Origin: Meandrina meandrites
Lineage: Eukaryota > Cnidaria > Anthozoa > Scleractinia > Meandrinidae
Direction of reading: 5' to 3'
Assembly: GCA_963693305.1 (NCBI GenBank)
Contig: OY855904.1
Location: forward strand, 48,525,761 to 48,589,760
Length of the DNA: 64,000 bases
The notes beneath the pieces were generated by a model. It worked only from the letters and a program-made list of their open reading frames with translations. It was not told the origin of the DNA and made no database searches. Shown here piece after piece: positions 1 to 12,715 of the stretch (position 1 is its first letter; every line of letters starts with the position of its first letter). A program made the translations under genes and the position numbers.

Positions 1-1235
1 AGTAGTTTCCAAAGTTTTCTTCCTTACTCGTTCAACAAGACCTTCTATTAACGTTCTAAACATGAGGTACATTTTTCCGCCACCTAGCATGTTTTTACTG
101 CCAATACCGCGTTCACATGTTACGCAATCCAAAATCTCTCCGCTCATCTCATAAATCCATGTTTTGGGGAGTTTTGAAAATTTTTGGGAGAGTTTTGGTA
201 ATGTTTGGGAGGAAATAGTTTTTCTAAAATGATTCAAAAGATTTAGAGAAATAAGAAATATTGATTTGAAGATAAAATTAGTAGATGGACGTCAAAACAG
301 TTCCCTACCAACCAGGGATGCTCTTTCGCGGGGATCAAGTTTTTGCTGGTGTTCGAAAAGTAATTTTCTTTCTTCTATCCCTTAAACATTTTCAAAATTC
401 ATTTGCACCCGCGACTTAAATATTTGACTGCGATTTTCTTAATAAAAGGTTTGTTGGTTAAAACCAGGTTTTACTTCATAATTACGCAATAGTCCAAGAA
501 AGAGACCTTAAGTGCACTCCTTTTATTGTGATGTGGAAAGTGAATCTCGAGCTCCTTGTTAAGCTTTTCAATTGCAAAATGAAGAACGTACACACCTCGT
601 TCTTCTTACCTTAACAACCAATCTTAGAAATCTTGGTATTACTTATTTGCTTTACGCAAGTGGAGAAGACATTCATTTTGCAAAACTCTATTTTGGCAAC
701 GCTCTCTATTGCCGTTCAACCGTTTATAGCCAAGATCAAAGCAGGGTTTTACCAATCTGGGATCATAACGCTATAAATTTTACATACTGACTTTTCAACC
801 TTACTTGCTCCAGTCCCAACCTGCTAGAGAAATCGGTCATGAGCATAATAAAGACGAAGGCTGGGTGCGTGTGCCCATGGGAAGGGTTATCTCTTGATTC
901 AGTGCGGCCAAACCATATCAAGTGCAGCACAAGCCCACGTTCACAGCTTGAAACACATCAAGTGGCGCTAACTGCCGGAGCTTATCCAGGCTTCCGTAGC
1001 ATTAGCGACTAGGAGTTTTTCTACTCCCCCTAAATGGGTGAAATGCTAGTTCAATGCCGGGTTGCCTTTTTGCATTATTTCAAGACCACAAAGCTTTCCC
1101 GGCATATAGATCGACATAGTTCCTAGGTTTTTCTGTACATTTTCACTTGAATTGTCTTTAATTAAAGTGCAAAGAGCTTTAAGCAAAACAGATCAAGATT
1201 ATGACACAGGTGACTTATTTGCTTATGGGAAAGAG

Positions 1236-1479
1236 CAGGGCCGTAGGCAGGGGTGATACGATGGGTTCGTCCACACCCCCTCACGCGCCGCAATAGCCTG
1301 TATAGGCTAGCGCCGCAAAGATCCGCTTAATCTGAGAGAGAGGGTTAAAACGACGCTCAACGACTTCAGCAAATTGATTTTTTAAAATTTCCCGGGGGAA
1401 CTATACCCTCGGATCCCCCCTAGACGCTCATGCTTCCGGTGCTCGCATTCACCCAAGCAAAATCCTGCCAACGGCCCTA
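1236..1479. mobile_element. Short TIR element (CAGGG family), 244 bp
   Basis: The ends are inverted copies: the left starts CAGGGCCGTAGGCAGG and the right ends CCTGCCAACGGCCCTA. The same five bases, aagag, flank both sides (1231-1235 and 1480-1484) and fit a target-site duplication. It codes for nothing. The termini resemble hAT-type elements, but the duplication is 5 bp rather than the classical 8. Confidence 0.7.
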
Positions 1480-1496
1480 AAGAGGTATGTTTAATA

Positions 1497-1680
1497 TCAG
1501 ATTGGAAAGAGGGAATCCTGGTCAAACTACCCTGGGTAAGAACTATAGAGGAATCATGCTCCTGTCAACTGAACAGCCCGGAGAGTAATGAAACGTATTG
1601 TTGTCGATCGTATGATGAATGCCTTAGACGAAATTTTGCGACAGAACCGCGCAGGATTCAGATCATCAAGATCACTCACT
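1497..1680 (+). pseudogene. Decayed LINE (RTE-like) reverse transcriptase fragment
   Basis: Frame-broken translation gives pieces of a non-LTR reverse transcriptase: DWKEGILVKLP, then NYRGIMLLST, then after a frameshift VMKRIVVDRMMNALDEI and RQNRAGFR. The order matches the finger/palm part of RTE or CR1-type enzymes (W-R-G-I-x-L-L, then the AGFR block). A stop and at least one frameshift interrupt it, so it is dead. A CAGGG-ended element lies just upstream and may have split it. Confidence 0.7.
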
Positions 1681-3465
1681 CACAGATCAATAAACCACTC
1701 TTTTTATAATTGTAAAAAAGTCCCTCGAACGGACGTCTCCACTTTATATAAACTTTCCAGCTAGATGAGAAAAACAACTGGCACATAAAGTCATTATGCG
1801 ATCTAACGATGAATTTATTATACTCAGTGCCTCGTGAGAAAATAATGTCAATACAATCTTCCATGTTGAGCGTTTTCTTCTACGTTCTTCGGAGTACTTT
1901 AATAGTATAATACTAAAGTTTACGAAGGTTAATTGCTGAATGTTCTATGTTACATGTACTTACATTTTATTAAATTCGTTTAGTATAAAACATATTACAA
2001 CTCTGTGTTATTTCACGCACTGTCAGTATAACTAATGTACATATCCTCTAGTCCTAATACAATATAGCTCTAAATCATGACTTTAGAGCGGTTTTCACTT
2101 GAGTGTCAATGTTCATTCGCATTTGCCTTGGTCTGCATTACTACGCGTGGTGATTAGTTTAAAGAGCTGGCGCCACTTTCTCAACCAATCAGAAGTAAAA
2201 CCAAACCCATCGTGATTCGCACGCACGCATTTTCCCGCGCTTCACACTGGATTAATGTATTTTCTTTGAGAATTTGATTGGCTCAATGGTTTATCTGTGT
2301 CCTTTGTGATTGGCCATTGTAATTACTTTGATTTAAATTAGTTTTACGACACTCAATCGAAACTCGCTCCATACAACGCTGCAGACTAAACATTAAATGT
2401 TTTGCCACTTGCAGTTACGTTTCATTAAATAAAAAAAGCACGCATTACACTTAAAGGGGCAGTATCACGAGATGTTTTTTTAAGTTTTTGTGTAAAACTG
2501 AGCTACAATTATGAAGGTGCCCTCACTGATCATCAAAATAACATTTAAATGGCAAAAAGACATAAATTCATTGTCTAAGATGTATACAAACCATCATCAA
2601 TGGATTTTCGTGATTTTCCTCCTAGTGATACTGCCAAATTTGAAAACGTCGGCCCGACGTTTTCAAACTTTAGACCATTTCTTTTCTACCTGTCCGAAGC
2701 CAAAGTTAAATCCATCGCTTTCATTGGATTTTCGGGTAGCACTAAATCTTGTCGAGACTGCCCCTTTAAACTCAAAAACAGTTCTCTCTCTTTGACTGTC
2801 AGTACTTATAGTAGTATATATAATACTATCTTTATAGCATTACAAGATCTTAAATTAATAACTCTCTACTCTTCGAGAAAACAACAAAACAAACAACAAT
2901 AATAATGCATCTAGCCCCAAAGGCAGTAGCAACAGCTACACTAGAGGACCAGTAGAATTACAAGTTAACGACAGTTCCTACGTACACTACTGAACCTGTT
3001 ACAACATACAGTTCTAATTCCACGACTATACGGCATAGTAGGAACTACAAATTAAAGCTGCTACTATCCAGAAACTCTATTGTGGTTAAGCTAATGATTT
3101 CGTGACATTCACTACTAATTTTTCTGGTTAGTGTTAAAAAATACTGCAGTCAACTTACTTTCACCTTTTACTGAACGGCATATGGTGTGATAAGCTTGAC
3201 ATCATATCCAGTCGGGGGATAAGTGCCAGTGTTGGCAATTCTTCGTTGAAGCACTCAAAGAGTTTTAGAATTTTTTGATCCAATCAAAAACCAGCGCAAA
3301 CGCTCACGAGCCTCTCCGGAAGTAATCGCGAACAAATACGCCCTGTTGCTTAGCAACTTCTGGGACGAAACCTCAGACTCAGTCACTTCTCGGAGAAGTG
3401 ATCGCGCTTTGGCTGGCACTTGTTCCCCCGACTGTATAACATGATAAGCAATCACGAGCAAAACT

Positions 3466-6400
3466 TTATTTTGTTTTTCGCCTTTGCTCTGTTTTCAAGC
3501 TCTCTCTCTTTACAGGCAGATAACACAACACTGCTTGTCTACTAACTTTTGCTAAATTTTCCCATTCTTTTAAAGACACCTGAAACATCTCTCCTGGTGG
3601 AATTCTTATCCCACTGTCAATTGGAAATTTGTTAATGATGAAATACACCCTCCCTTCTATTTCCACTGCACCAAGCTTGTTTGGGGGAATATGCTTTTGT
3701 TCAACAACAGACCAAGTGTTGCGTCTCTCATTATAAACTTCTACAGGTGTATCTCCCCCCGCCACACAGAGTCGGTTATTGACTACGAGAAGACTGGATC
3801 CAAAGTGAGGATGGCAGGTTGAAGCTTTCTGTTCCCATTCATTCTTTGCTGGATCAAAACAATGCACTACAGCTGGTTTAACTACCCAGTCTTTTGGACG
3901 TTCTCTTCTTTGATGTCCACAAGCCACATATATTTTAGATTTCCAAACCACTGCAGCTGCAGTGCTTAGCCTATCGCTATCAGTACTTGCGTTAAGGAAA
4001 CTCAATCTAGCCCCACTACTTTGCCAATTGTTATTAGCCAAACTATACCTCTCAGGCGGATTGGATTCAGTGATTGCATAGATATGATCATCAACAGAAC
4101 ACAGGCAGTCGATCTGATGGGAAACGTTCTGAAAAGGTGGAAGGGTCTTCCAGGTGTTATTAACTATGTGGTAACAATAAACACGGTGACCGGATTTCAC
4201 GCCTTGTGCAGCTAAATACAAATAGTTACCAACAACTTCTGCACTAAAGCATGACTGAGTTACTTCACCTAACTGCACCACAGATGGCTTCGGTTTCCAC
4301 ATTTTGGTTTCGTCATCAAAGTGGCAAACCATGGTATTGGGACGGCTAGGATTATACTCCTGAGTGAGAACACTTGGCAGAAAAGACCTTGTAGGGTGAA
4401 TGGCCACAAGAACCTGAAACAAGACAAAACAGGTAAAGCAAATGCACAAAACAGACGGTTTGTGATAACTAAGACTCCGTTGAAAAAAAAAAAAAAAACA
4501 TTTAAAGAGGGTCATTAAAATTCAGTTTAATTTTAGCCATTTTGAGGCATTAGTGCAAAAAGCTTTCGAGTATATGAAAGATGAAATATTCCAAATGTCA
4601 CGAGCGTGACGCAAAGAAAAAAATCTGAGCCCCCTTATCGACACTGCCAATCCCAGCAGTATGCAGGCGTGTCACATATGTTACTTTAAGCAAATGGCCT
4701 CGCTCACCAACAGTTCTAGCTCGTAGCTCACTCGTAGCATTTCATAATGAAAGTAGATTGGACAGTTTTTTTGAAGTTGGCAAGTACAGTATATACTATT
4801 ATATGTGAATGAATGGTTTGTTTCGCCTTCCGGATTTCATTCTTGGTGATGATGTGCATTCTTCCTCTTTCTTTGGGTTGAAAAAAAATCCCCTGTGGTT
4901 GGAAAATGTCTTCTACTCATGCTTACAAAAATGAAACATGCGACGTTTACCAGTGGGCATTGAATGAGATTTTCTGTTAAAGGCACCTAACCCCCTCTAA
5001 TTTTTTTTTCGCTAGAGCAAATGGCCACATTTTTTGAGTAGGTATTTCAAACAATATTTTTATTTCGTTGAATCCTCGATTTTCTACGCCTTGTTAAAAT
5101 ACGCAAAAACGCCGCGATTTTGGTTCCAGATCTAGTGCGAATGTGCCGTTATATCAAGAACACGAAATTGCATATCGTAGTATTTTCCTTCACAAAAGTG
5201 CATGCAGTAGATTAGGCCTGGTTTAAACGTCGCATTTCACATATGCTGAATACAACTGCCGAATTATTTGCATGTAAAATGCGACGTTTCACAGTTATCC
5301 GCGGCAGATTTGAATTAAATGCGAGTTCAGTCGAATATTCGAGTGCGCCAGTCGAATATTCGACAGTTGTTTTCAACGCCGCATTTCACATGTGCCGAAT
5401 TTAAATCATAAATTATGCTAAATTGTATTTTACCCATAACTCCACAGTTTTATACTACCTGACATGCGCACAGAAAACTGACAGGAAGCATTCTCGACTT
5501 CAGAGCTCTTTCACGCATGTCCTGCGCGGACAATAAACCGAAGGCTCTGGGATCGAGAATGGCCAGGAAGTTGAAAAAACAATACGGCGCCTGTTGATAC
5601 TAGTACGTGTAGTTCATGCTTCGCTCAAACAAAGTACACATCAGTTGACATGAAGAAATGTTTCTATGAGATGCTGTGTTTTTAAGGAAGCCGTTCATTG
5701 CCGTTCGTAGCCGTTCTTTGCGGAACAACAACGTGAAATGACCAAATTAAATTTAGCGTATTGCAGACAACCTGGACCACGACTGATAATTTTTTGGGTT
5801 TTATATTTAGAATTGAACGCTTTCTTTGCATATTCAGCTGGAGATAGTTCTAAAATCGAAGGATACACTGAATACATCCGGATAATTGCAAAATTCTCAA
5901 GTTAAATAGAAATTCATGTTTTTTTCAGTAGGTTTTATCCTCGTCGCTGTCGTCATTGCTTGAGCTCCCTAATATTGACGGGAAACTGAGCGGTGTATTC
6001 GGCGCTAAACCTAATATATCAAACACTCGTGAGAGTGTTTCATCACATTTCCAAACTCCGAGAAGAGAGTTGAAAATACGACGCTTAGCGCAGTATTTTT
6101 TGACAAACTTTGAGGTGTTTGGACATGTGATGAAACACTATCACGAGTGTTTGATATATCTTCTCAATCGAAACTAAAACTACGGAGAAAACAGAGAAAT
6201 AAAATCTTAAAAATCTATGCTAATTAACCCTTCATATTGTAATGGTAGGTTTTTCCTTGTGGGCGTACAGGAAAACGGCGAACTCTGAACTTGAGATACG
6301 AGACAACTGCGATGATAATTGCGGGGGGAGATTAGACTCAAACGGGGCACTCGCTTGCAAGGAAGAGCCGTTACACTCTTGGGTACCGGGATCCAACACG

Positions 6401-9400
6401 AACTGGACGGACAGCAACAGCAACAACTCAGCTTGGATCCAAAAGCAGTTAAATCCGAGTCAGTTTAAAATCGTAGTCTCCGATGTAATCCAAGAACCTT
6501 TACAAATGCGGTTACTTATATATGATTCGTACACGCGTCTATTGTTTAAAAAAGTATAATAAGTGCGCTAACACCAAGATGTGAAAAGTGATTACAAGTC
6601 CTTTGAGGATAGCGCAACCTAATAAAAATTCTAACTTAACTTTCCGAGTTTATTGTTAAAAGTGTTCGTTGCTTGGCGGAGAAAGTTCCAACTAAAATAC
6701 CGCTAAATTAAAACTACCGAACGAAATTAAAACTAGTGAATAGCTAATAAATTCTAGCGGTTTGTTGTCGACCGATCGCACTTCCAACAAATAAAGTAAC
6801 TGAACATTAATTAAACAACTAGATGTGGCAAGAACTGTATTCGTAGTTAAAACGCGATGAGTCAGCAACCAACACGTAGTTAATTAATCCTATTCAAATG
6901 AACAGCAGAGGCGAGATCGGCACGAGACTCACTTAGCAAAACAATCCGAAAACTAAATTAAATACTGAGAAAATGTAACACTCTTTAGAAATGCAACAAG
7001 CGGGGAACTCTTTAAGTAATTAGCTACGGCAATAAACCAAAACAACCGCTATTACTAAAAATAAGTGACACAAGAAGTTGTGAAGTAAAAAGGAACGATC
7101 TATTATTTAAACTTCACGCCTTTTTATATTAAACGACCAAAATAATAGATCAACAGGTTATTTTTGGCTAATCAGGTGCTACTGGCTTTTGTGTTTTAAA
7201 AATGCTAAGTACGGTTAAACATAGAAATGACTGAAATACGGTAAATTCTCCGTAACAATATGCTAAGTCCGGATTATTCCGGGATTTGGAGGAATGTCCA
7301 TTCAACCACTTATGACGTCACGAATTTGCACGTCAGCAGATTCGTATAGGTAATCACATGATTTCGAGTGCAATTTGGGATAAATCAGCACGAGTAAATT
7401 TTTCAAAGGCTAACCAAATTGCACGAGCCCGTAGGGCGAGTGCAATTTGTAGTCTTTGAAAAATTACGAGTGCTGATTTATCCCAAATTGCACGAGAACA
7501 ATCATGTGATTACTTGTTAATAATAAACATACAAAAATTTATCTGCAAGTGGATGACAAACAAGACGTGTTCGGTCGCTGACCTTTCCGAATCGTTGTTA
7601 AAACATTACGGAGTTGCCAGGCTTTGCAAATCCAGATACTGCTACGGAATTTTAAAGCTCTCTGTCATGCATTATCAGGTCCTTTTATCATCATTCAGTT
7701 ACATGGGTATGAGCTGAAATGTGCGACTTCAATTCAGGCTTGTAATCTTCCTTCTTTACGAGCTGTCGCGAAAGAAAATCCTCGATTGGTAGCTTTCAGT
7801 AGTTTCGTGGAGCCTCTTTTGTGCTGCACAAACGTCCAGTTGCTAGTACATTGGTTTATACACTGATAATTTTCGTTAAATCGGTCAAACTCTGCATTAA
7901 TTGCTGTCTTTGTTCTCTCCAAACCCTACGACAGCTCAACGACAGCGGCCGCCATTTTGTTTGGCGCGCCTTAGCGACTTTCTTGTCAATCAATTTAATT
8001 TCAACTTTCTGCACTCAATTTCATCTTTATGCACTCAATTTCAACTTTCTGCACTGTTTGGGATTAATTGACGTGCTCTCAGCCAATGAGCTTGCTGAAA
8101 TGTTCGCATGTGTATTATTATTGGCATATGCAGCTAATACCGGTTGGATAGATCTTTCCACAGGACTGTCCATTTTAACGATCGACTGCAATCTGACAGA
8201 GCTAATCGAAAAAAACGTGATCAGTTTTTGGTGCAAAATTGGTGGTAAAACAGGCCAATATACCTGTACTTGATCATAGTCTCCTTTCCACAACTTTTCA
8301 TTGCTAAAGATCGAAACGTTTCAGGTCAAAAGAAAGGATGTACAGTGTAGAAGGTAGAGAGAATAAGAAAGCAGAGAAAAACGAAAAGCAACGCAGCGAG
8401 GAAAAATATCGGAACTCAGAAGTCCAAATTTTGGCTTACGCGCATGCGTTAAAGTATTTTTTGCATGAAATCTTCCCAAAATCTTACTGCAGTGTAAGAA
8501 AATGCATTTCTGGCAAAATTTAGAGAAATCTAGCACCGTAGCGCCAAAAAAATCAATTTAACGGTTAAAAAAACGTGTGTTTTTGGAGTAAATTTAGCAT
8601 ATTAAGGGTAAGATCAGATTTCAAACCACCGTCACGGTTCTGATTTCCTTTGTGTTAACCAGATGAATTAATTTAAATGAGTTTGAGAAGTTTGCGTCAA
8701 AGATAAACTTGTACCTTCAGCAATGTGATCGAAGCGAGACAACCTGGTCTTTCCTTTCAATAATGCTTTGGCGATCGCAGCGAGCAGCTTCGCCATCACT
8801 CATTCCAAATGCTGAGATGTTTTTCGGCGTGTCAAGTCTGAGGCATTATACCCATAAAGTACGTTTAGGGAACAGTGAATAAATAGCCGCATTCGAAGCG
8901 GATTCGATGGTTTACGTATTGGAAACAATTATTATATAGCCAGCGAAGCCGCTGAAGTCGCCCGTCTTATCACATCTATAGACATCAACACACTAGCGTG
9001 CCATGCATTAAACTAATCGCTGACTAATAGTTTTCCCTCGCGTAGTATTTCGGCAGGGTCACTGTATGACACGAAAAAGTGAAAACTGTAGTCTAACCTT
9101 ACCGGCACAAGACATTCGCTCAGCTTGATTTACGTTATTTTTACGTTATTTTTTGACACATTTCCTGAAAATTGTTGAAGACCCCTTGTGAAACGTCATC
9201 GCTTCTATCTGCATGCGTTGCGTGCTTTTTTACCTATGTTTTTGGAGCTGTAATAATGGTCAACGGGCCTAATAACAGCTAGAGAATTACAGCTTTTTAA
9301 TAAAATAAAAGGTGTTGCAACTTTTAGAATTCATTCTTACCCGGCGCATTAATCGTGGTTTAGTTTTCTCCACAGCAAACTTTGTGTTGTGGAAAGGCAT

Positions 9401-10165
9401 GTGGCTATACATCATCGATTCGTGCAGATGCTTATTAATCTCAGGCACTCGCTGCATCTCCTCTGTACTCAATTCTTCAATCACGATTTTGATGTCCACC
9501 AGCCCCAGACGAACAGCTCCGATAACTTTGGCCGCAACTGCCATCCTTTCTTCTTTCTTGTGTTTAATCCACTGCATCACTGATTTGAAGACGAACGTCT
9601 CCGAAGGTGCACTGAGGTCATCTCGACTGAGAAGGCTGATTAATTGGTCTGCGCCAATATCAGTCAGGAATTCTTTACTTTCACAAACATCCTTGTACAT
9701 TGAAGCCATCTTGTGCTCCGCTGCCTCTTTCAGATTTCTCAGACCGTGTCTGTCGGCAACTGTACACAGCAGACAGTAGTTGTGTAAATCAAGTCGAAGC
9801 TGTATAAATTCCCTCTTCAAGAATTCACAACACTGTTCAACAACACCTTGGACTTGAAGTTGATCAGCGGTGGTAAGAACTTCAGACACGTTTTCCGCAT
9901 TGACAAGGAGATCTCCAGTGTAGATGCAGTCCATCAAAATCTTAAAAGCATTTGGTGAAATGCGTTCATCTTTCAGTTCGATCACTTCCTTGTTCGATTC
10001 CATTCCATCTGTAAATATGGAGTGAAAATAATTGCTATTCGCAGCGAGTACAATGCGATGAGCTGGAAAGACGTCTTCACCCACTTTTAAGCGAACGTCG
10101 ATAAATTCACCTTCGTCTCGAAACTGAGCACATTTGGACAAAAGAATTTTGGAAAAGGCAACCAT
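3466..10165 (-). CDS. BTB-BACK-Kelch protein, paralogue A (KLHL-like)
   Basis: Two exons, 10165..9341 and 4413..3466, encode 590 aa. The donor CGG|GTAAGA and acceptor TTTCAG|GTT are both phase 0. Exon 1 gives a BTB fold (about residues 17-120, with [15 protein letters not shown]) and a BACK domain (about 125-235, with [20 protein letters not shown]). Exon 2 gives the Kelch propeller, including [17 protein letters not shown]. Proteins of this layout are substrate adaptors of Cullin-3 ubiquitin ligases; the substrate cannot be inferred. The start is the first ATG before the BTB. A tandem paralogue of the same length lies upstream at 13933-16225. The intron is 4.9 kb here against 0.5 kb in the paralogue. 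An AATAAA overlaps the stop codon. Confidence 0.85.
5211..5400. repeat. Inverted/direct repeat cluster with CGTCGCATTT motif
   Basis: The motif aacgtcgcatttcacat recurs at about 5226, inverted at about 5277-5290, and again near 5372. The 13-mer gtcgaatattcga, itself a palindrome, occurs twice near 5333 and 5351. This looks like a decayed MITE-type repeat. No open frame is present. Confidence 0.5.
5695..5965. repeat. Dispersed repeat, second copy near 45470-45740
   Basis: The segment from the aacaacgtgaaatgacc block to the end gtcgtcattgcttgagctccc aligns by eye with 45470-45740 (aacaacgacgtgaaattgcc to the gtcgtggtttcgtaaggtccc end), in the same order and orientation. It is an old interspersed repeat without coding capacity. 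Confidence 0.55.
6014..6159. repeat. Foldback MITE, about 146 bp
   Basis: The left arm atatatcaaacactcgtgag and the right arm ctatcacgagtgtttgatatat are inverted, and the pairing continues into a tgatgaaacact block. The loop is short. No coding potential. Confidence 0.7.
7350..7513. repeat. Foldback MITE, about 164 bp
   Basis: The outer arms gtaatcacatgatt and aatcatgtgattac are inverted. The next block (tcgagtgcaatttgggataa) pairs with its complement near 7473-7497, so almost the whole element can form one hairpin. Confidence 0.75.
7997..8056. repeat. 20 bp tandem repeat, three copies
   Basis: The unit aatttcaactttctgcactc occurs three times in a row with few changes (7997-8016, 8017-8036, 8037-8056). 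Confidence 0.85.
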
Positions 10166-10224
10166 TTTGCACTGCTTGAGGCAACTGAAAATTTCAGTTT
10201 CATAGTCTGAAAGGGCGGTAACAA

Positions 10225-12653
10225 AATTGAATTTTTTTTATCTTCGCGTGATCGCGTGACCAACGATCAACGCCGACGTCACGCGAACTAACAACTAAAT
10301 CTGACGAAAACTGTTTACCTTTTCAAGAAAGTTCCTTCTCAAAAAAAGTCGTTAGCTTTTTTCGATTTTCAACTTCAGTCAGGTTAAAATGAACTGGAAA
10401 TGTCTAAAACATCTGTCACAAAATGCTAGACCATTATTTGTGGAATTCTTAATCTGTGACTTTTATTATGACCCGCCCCAACTCCCGTCGCAAGTAGCTC
10501 AGAATCACGTCCCTCTGAGAAAGTTTGGGATTCTCGAAAATGTCTATGTAGAAGGATACTCGTTTCCATTATAAAAACGTTTTATTAAATACAACTAAAT
10601 AATTATAATTTTACAGTTTTTATTTAAATACTAATTTAATAACAACTAAATACTATAACTTTTATTTAAGAGCGAGATTCTGAAATTTTCGAGAATCGGC
10701 CGACAGAAGTGAAATTTCAATTTTTTTTTTTTATTTGCCCCAAATAACCCCTTTAGTGAACTATTTTCGAAAATGACATCAAACGGTTCGGTTTCCCTTT
10801 TCTTTTTTCAAAATTAAGAAAAGTTAAAAATTCGCCCGACACGTCCACCGTGGCGGCCATGTTGGATGAAATTTAAGGTATTTTCAACACGCTCGTGTAT
10901 ACATACCACAAAGCTACTTAGTATACCCTTTTCACAGTTATTAAGGTATCTCTTAAAGTTTGTTTTGAGATACATTTTGTTTGAAAATATCACGTTGAAA
11001 GAAAGTTACAATCTTCGACGACCGACCCATTTCCAGCGCTAAAACGACAGGGTGATTATCAGCTAATTTCGAGTCTGCCAAAAGCGGTCTGGTATATCGT
11101 TTTCGAGTAAAAAAACAAAACCAAATTGAAGCTAAACCTTTCTTCTATGTTGGTGAAAAATATTATTGGTGGCCCGTAAAAATTGAACTGCTGAGGCTAT
11201 TTTGACATGTGACGGCGCATTAGGCGCCATTAACAAAACAGTGAGCTCAGTGGTGGTTTGTTCGTAACTCAACTTTACAAAAAAGAAGCACTAAAAAATA
11301 ATCATGTCAGACACAAATAGGTTTTAACAGCTATTAAAAATCATTTTAGATATTTCTAAATTTTAACTAAAGCACAGAAAACTACGGGTGTCGGTAAAAC
11401 GCCGACTCGGGGCCGGGGTCGGGGTCAATTTTGTATTTTTTTAAAAAAATTCACCGAATCAGAAAAATAAAAAATAAAAATTTATATAAGAGTTTGGCGC
11501 ATTTCGTGTCGGAAAAAGCATCTCCTTCACAAATTAGCCGGGAACTTGATCCTTCCATAAGTTCAAAAGTATAAAAGAAGAAATTTGTGGTCTAGCAGGC
11601 GACAGGTGAAATTCTTTCCGCCAACGTTTCGGGCGAGTGATCATGAAAGTGAACTGGCGAAAAATAAATTTTATTCCGCGGCCAAAACTACTTAACAGGG
11701 CGCAAGTTAACTCTTTTGTAGCTTCAGGGTTTCGTCTCACTAAACTGTCCGAATAAACACCGCAAAAATAAAAGGTACAGAACCTTTATGTTTACAGTCG
11801 GCTTTGTATACAATTAATCTTTAGTTAAGATCTATGAAACCGTTTAGTTTCATTCAGTTTCCAAACGCAAAAGCCTTGAAACTGAAGGTAAAGTCTCGCA
11901 GAATCTTTAAAATGTCTTTGCTGTGTAATAAAGCTAAATTTGACCGAGCTTCTGCAATTTATTCATCGCCGGTTAAACTTCATGATCGCTCATGCGAACG
12001 TCATTTCAAACTTTGATTGACAAAAATCTTGGAAACGTTTCCGCGGGTGTTTTGATTTCGATCGATATCATCGCGTATCAATGCAAACCGTGGTAATTAA
12101 AAATTCATTCCCGCATTTTGGTCACGCAAATTGGAGAGATGGTTAGATACCTCCATTTACATTTTAACAGTAACACAATATAGAAATTTAAAGATTGCGG
12201 GACATGCGAGCTTCTCTGTCTAAACAAAACAATTCTTCTTCCTTATAAATATTTTTTTGGATACGAAAGGCGGCTTTAATTTATTTTAACCATTTAAACC
12301 TGAATAACTTTTCTCTTCCTACACAAACGCATGTACAATATCGATACAATATAATAAACCTGAAAAAAGGTCATCGTTCTGTTGGCGAGGGAGTATCCAT
12401 TCGAGCTAGCGCTCAGAAGTCGGCAGGACAATCTATCCGCCAAGCTGTCAGAATTTCACCTGTCGCCTGCTAGACCACAAATTTCTTCTTTTATACTTTT
12501 GAACTTATGGAAGGATCAAGTTCCCGGCTATTTAATGAAGGAGATGCTTTTTCCGACACGAAATGCGCCACACGCTCATATAAATTTTTAATTATTTTTT
12601 TTTCTGATTCGGTAATTTTTTTTAAAAAAATACAAAATTGACCCCGACCCCGG

Positions 12654-12715
<62 letters not shown>

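Larger units (their letters stand above)
1..3465. other. Non-coding, repeat-bearing region 3' of the first Kelch gene
   Basis: No convincing exon was found. The short open frames lack recognisable domains. The stretch holds a small CAGGG-ended element at 1236-1479, a decayed LINE reverse transcriptase at about 1497-1680, and AT-rich DNA with small palindromes around 1905-1925. The segment 3200-3465 directly follows the stop codon of the minus-strand Kelch gene and probably includes its 3' UTR. Confidence 0.5.
4414..9340 (-). other. Large repeat-filled intron of Kelch gene A
   Basis: This 4.9 kb intron contains several repeats: a segment with recurring cgtcgcatttcacat motifs (5211-5400), a dispersed repeat (5695-5965), two palindromic MITEs (6014-6159 and 7350-7513) and a 20 bp triplicate (7997-8056). 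No exon with Kelch or BTB similarity was seen, and the two flanking exons join in frame without it. Confidence 0.6.

Noticed and set aside
1676..1864. Small minus-strand frame next to the LINE relic
   Set aside because: No similarity and a random-looking composition. It overlaps the decayed reverse transcriptase.
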